Under the pieces are notes generated by a model. It did not search any database. It saw only the letters and a list, made by a program, of their open reading frames with translations, and had not been told where the DNA came from. A program made the translations under genes and the position numbers. From the NCBI GenBank assembly GCA_020846515.1, contig JADLDX010000598.1:1-8423 (forward strand): a stretch of 8,423 nucleotides of DNA, in the 5' to 3' direction. Numbering within the stretch: the first letter of the stretch is position 1; the number at the start of each line of letters is the position of its first letter. The DNA is from Pirellulaceae bacterium. GTDB taxonomy: Bacteria; Planctomycetota; Planctomycetia; Pirellulales; Pirellulaceae. Positions 5,977 to 8,423 of this stretch are shown here, in pieces.

Positions 5977-7035
5977 ATGCTGCCTCTCTTTCTTCGTCAC
6001 CACGACAAAATTGAATCACCGGGCGCTCAGACTCCCGGTCTGGCCGATGGTTCATCCACCTCGGTAGCTTGCGCGACTGGGAAGCAGCCATCTACCGAAC
6101 AAGTGACGTCGCAAGAGTCGTCGCCACCGGCGCTGAGCCTTACCTCGCTACGGAAGCGCTTTGGCGATCAAGTCGCTCTCGATGGATTATCGCTGGACGT
6201 TCCGAGCGGCCAACGCGTGGCATTGCTGGGCCCCAATGGCGCTGGCAAGACCACGCTCGTCCGGGCGATAGCAGGTCGTGTGCGCTTAGATGCCGGGCAG
6301 GTCAATCTGTTGGGCAGACCAATCGAGGAACCTGGGGCTGGTGATCATTTAGGCGTTGTCCCGCAAGAGTTGGCCATCTATGGCGATCTGACTGCGCGCG
6401 AAAACTTGACCGTCTTTGCCCAAATGCATGGTTTGATGCGGAGTGAGATTCGGCAACGCGTGGATTGGGCGCTCCAATGGATCGGCTTGACTGATCGTCA
6501 ACATCAACTCACCCGTACATTTTCCGGTGGCATGAAGCGACGAGTAAACATAGCCTGCGGGGTTTTGCATCGCCCCAAACTGCTGCTACTGGATGAACCG
6601 ACCGTGGGCGTGGATCCGCAAAGCCGCCAGCGCATCTTCGAGATGCTCGACTCACTTCATCGTTCGGGCACAACGCTGATGCTGACTACCCATCATTTAG
6701 ACGAGGCTCAATCCCAATGCGATCGCATTGTGATTGTCGATCATGGTCGCGTGGTCGCCGATGGGCCATTGGACGAACTGATTGAGAAGACGTTGGGCAA
6801 CTATCGCCGCGTAAACTTGCAATTGAAACATTGGACGGCGGGCCGCTTAGAGGGACTTGTATGGGACCCGAACGCGGAGTGCTGGGTGGCTGGATTAGGA
6901 GACATTGGCGAGGACCTGCCGATTCTATTGAATGAGATCCGAGCCTTGGGTGGATATGTCAACAGCCTGGAAATTCGCGAGCCCAATTTACATGAATTGT
7001 TTCTGACGTTGACCGGTTGCGAGCTGCGCGAATGA
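5977..7035 (+). CDS. ABC-2 type exporter, ATP-binding subunit
   Basis: This 352-residue cytosolic subunit hydrolyses ATP to drive the permease encoded next. It shows every ABC motif in order: Walker A GPNGAGKT (85-92), Q-loop glutamine 130 in VVPQEL, signature SGGMKRR (183-189), Walker B LLLLDEP (202-208), D-loop VDPQSR (212-217) and switch histidine 239 in TTHH. The C-terminal end [11 protein letters not shown] (337-347) is the conserved close of DrrA/CcmA-like exporter ATPases. The core starts near residue 53; the first 50 residues are a Ser/Thr/Pro-rich extension with no counterpart in typical family members. No Shine-Dalgarno site precedes ATG 5977, so the true start may lie inside the extension, for example at GTG 6103. 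The stop overlaps the permease start as ATGA, which shows translational coupling. The substrate is unknown. Confidence 0.93.
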   Translation: MLPLFLRHHDKIESPGAQTPGLADGSSTSVACATGKQPSTEQVTSQESSPPALSLTSLRKRFGDQVALDGLSLDVPSGQRVALLGPNGAGKTTLVRAIAGRVRLDAGQVNLLGRPIEEPGAGDHLGVVPQELAIYGDLTARENLTVFAQMHGLMRSEIRQRVDWALQWIGLTDRQHQLTRTFSGGMKRRVNIACGVLHRPKLLLLDEPTVGVDPQSRQRIFEMLDSLHRSGTTLMLTTHHLDEAQSQCDRIVIVDHGRVVADGPLDELIEKTLGNYRRVNLQLKHWTAGRLEGLVWDPNAECWVAGLGDIGEDLPILLNEIRALGGYVNSLEIREPNLHELFLTLTGCELRE

Positions 7036-8333
7036 TACGCACGGTAATGCTAATAAGCTGTCGCAGGTTATGGCACAACAAGCCCGAGTTGTTGTTGACG
7101 TTTGTCGTGCCATTGATCTTCTTTAGTATTTTTGCCTGGATCTTTGGTTCCAAGAACTCACGAGTTGATGCCAGGCAGTTGAAAGTGGTTGTCTGCGATG
7201 AAGTCGGCAATGACTGGTCGCAGGCGGTCATCGCGCAGCTTCGTCAAAGTGATCGACTGGTACTGCAGAGTGCGACTCGACAGGGTGCCAGGGTGAATCT
7301 GAATCGTAACGACGCGGAAAAGTTCGTACGGCGCGGTCATGTATCGGCGGCGATTGTGTTGACTCGTTCCGATTCGCAATCCGTTGCGGCATCGACAGCT
7401 TCAGTCAACGATTCTGTCTATCGCATCCACATATTAAACGATTCTTTTGATCAACTAGCTTCGCAGATCGTCCCACCGCTAGTCCAAAAATCGGTCGTGA
7501 GCATGGTATCGAGCTCCATTGGTACGCCCACGGTTAGTGAACTGGCCACGGTGCGCAGCGCTGAATACGTGGGCATTGGTTCGACGGTCGCTTCGTTGCC
7601 AACCACGACATTGGTACCCGCAATGGCCACTTCCGTGGCGGCAACTTCGACGGCAACTCCGCTGGCTCACAGCGCGGCCATATCGATGCCAACTATAGAG
7701 GTGGTCGATGTGTTGGGGCGTGGTAAGACGAACCCTGTCATCGCTATGTACGCCGCTGGTATCGCGGTCATGTTCTTACTCTTTAGCGCTACGACCGGTA
7801 GCGGTTCGTTATTGGAAGAGAAAGAAAATTCGACGCTAGAGAGAATCCTCTGCAGCCGCGCGACGATGGATCACTTGTTACTGGGCAAGTGGTGCTACTT
7901 GACCTTGATCGGTTGTCTGCAGACGACGTTGATGTTTACATGGGGCGCAGTCGCCTTTGGGCTGAACCTGCGTGAGCATCTGGATGGTTTCGCCATTATG
8001 ACCCTGGTCACCAGCGGTGCTGCAGCCAGTTTCGCTTTGATGTTGGCCGCGGCTTGTCGATCTCGTACGCAATTAGGTTGGGTGTCGACGATTCTTATCT
8101 TGTCGATGAGTGCTTTGGGTGGCAGTATGGTACCTCGCTACTTGATGGGCGAAGAGATCAAACGTGTGGGCCAGTTGACCTTTAATGCTTGGGCGTTGGA
8201 TGGCTACAACAAAGTTTTCTGGCGAGAGCTACCGCTGGCCGAGCTCAGTCTAGAACTGACCGTCTTGGCGTCTTGCGGTTTAGTCTTTCTGGTTCTTGCC
8301 CGTATCTGTGCCATGCGTTGGGAACGCGTCTAA
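7032..8333 (+). CDS. ABC-2 type exporter, permease subunit
   Basis: This 433-residue membrane subunit pairs with the ATPase upstream. The ATG at 7032 overlaps the preceding TGA in ATGA and is preferred to a TTG at 7017. One helix at about 19-39 is followed by a large extracytoplasmic domain (about 42-232) and five further helices (236-258, 287-310, 319-341, 347-367, 404-426). This is the usual layout of six-helix ABC2_membrane_3 exporters. The cytoplasmic segment LLEEKENSTLERILCSRA (260-277) is the conserved E..K..GT.ER-type coupling motif of the family, and SMSALGGSMVPRYLM (358-372) is the conserved region before the last helix. Residues 184-219 of the outer domain are unusually rich in Ala, Ser and Thr and look like an inserted flexible linker. 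The substrate could be a drug, lipid or peptide; nothing here decides. Confidence 0.92.
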   Translation: MIRTVMLISCRRLWHNKPELLLTFVVPLIFFSIFAWIFGSKNSRVDARQLKVVVCDEVGNDWSQAVIAQLRQSDRLVLQSATRQGARVNLNRNDAEKFVRRGHVSAAIVLTRSDSQSVAASTASVNDSVYRIHILNDSFDQLASQIVPPLVQKSVVSMVSSSIGTPTVSELATVRSAEYVGIGSTVASLPTTTLVPAMATSVAATSTATPLAHSAAISMPTIEVVDVLGRGKTNPVIAMYAAGIAVMFLLFSATTGSGSLLEEKENSTLERILCSRATMDHLLLGKWCYLTLIGCLQTTLMFTWGAVAFGLNLREHLDGFAIMTLVTSGAAASFALMLAAACRSRTQLGWVSTILILSMSALGGSMVPRYLMGEEIKRVGQLTFNAWALDGYNKVFWRELPLAELSLELTVLASCGLVFLVLARICAMRWERV

Positions 8334-8343
8334 GGTAGCAGCC

Positions 8344-8423
8344 AACTAACCCTCCCGCTGCGTAGCAGCGGGAGGGTCGCCTGGCGGCAGCTCAGGCGGG
8401 GAGGGGGCCTCCCGTGCTAACCA
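8344..8423. repeat. Structured repeat, unit C (inverted, truncated by the window end)
   Basis: This is the reverse complement of the right-hand half of units A and B. Its hairpins are ACCCTCCCGCTGC (8349-8361) with a perfect 13-base partner (8365-8377) around GTA, CGCCTG/CAGGCG (8378-8383 with 8393-8398), and GGGAGG/CCTCCC (8399-8413). In the first hairpin, unit A has an unpaired C and A where unit C pairs fully. The part holding the A6/T6 stem would lie beyond the window. It begins ten bases after the exporter permease stop and could help end that transcript. Confidence 0.88.

Overview
The window is 8.4 kb of bacterial chromosome, most likely from a planctomycete of the Pirellulales group. 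That placement is an inference. It rests on several large proteins of unrecognised family, long low-complexity N-terminal extensions, and GC-rich interspersed structured repeats (units beginning GAACTAACCCTCCC) between the genes. I recall such repeats from that group but cannot check this here. No rRNA, tRNA, CRISPR array, transposase or phage gene is visible.

Layout, left to right. (1) A + strand RecA/KaiC-type P-loop ATPase (2-880), whose start lies at the window edge. (2) A 353-base stretch without a confident gene (881-1233). It holds a nested inverted-repeat element (899-1040), a promoter with a perfect TATAAT, and a strong Shine-Dalgarno site. (3) A multi-pass membrane protein resembling the DUF4153/DUF4173 families, cut by an in-frame UAA into a 401-residue membrane part and a C-terminal part of about 143 residues (1234-2439 and 2446-2877). 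(4) A 428-base non-coding stretch (2878-3305) with two tandem copies of a roughly 200-bp hairpin-rich repeat. Each copy carries an A6...T6 stem-loop that could terminate transcription from both sides, since the flanking genes converge here. (5) On the - strand, a large unrecognised membrane protein (3306-5102) preceded by a small soluble protein gene (5159-5458). (6) A divergent intergenic region (5459-5577). (7) On the + strand, a small two-helix membrane protein (5578-5835), then an ABC-2 type exporter: ATPase (5977-7035) and permease (7032-8333), coupled by an ATGA overlap. (8) A third, inverted and window-truncated copy of the structured repeat (8344-8423).

The only functional module that can be named with confidence is the ABC exporter pair. 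Its substrate cannot be read from the sequence. The most interesting signals are the structured repeat family, where one stem shows a compensatory C:G to A:T change between copies; the in-frame stop inside the DUF4153/4173-like gene; and the junction of the two - strand genes, where the reading frame of the large protein stays open and protein-like upstream of its first ordinary start codon.
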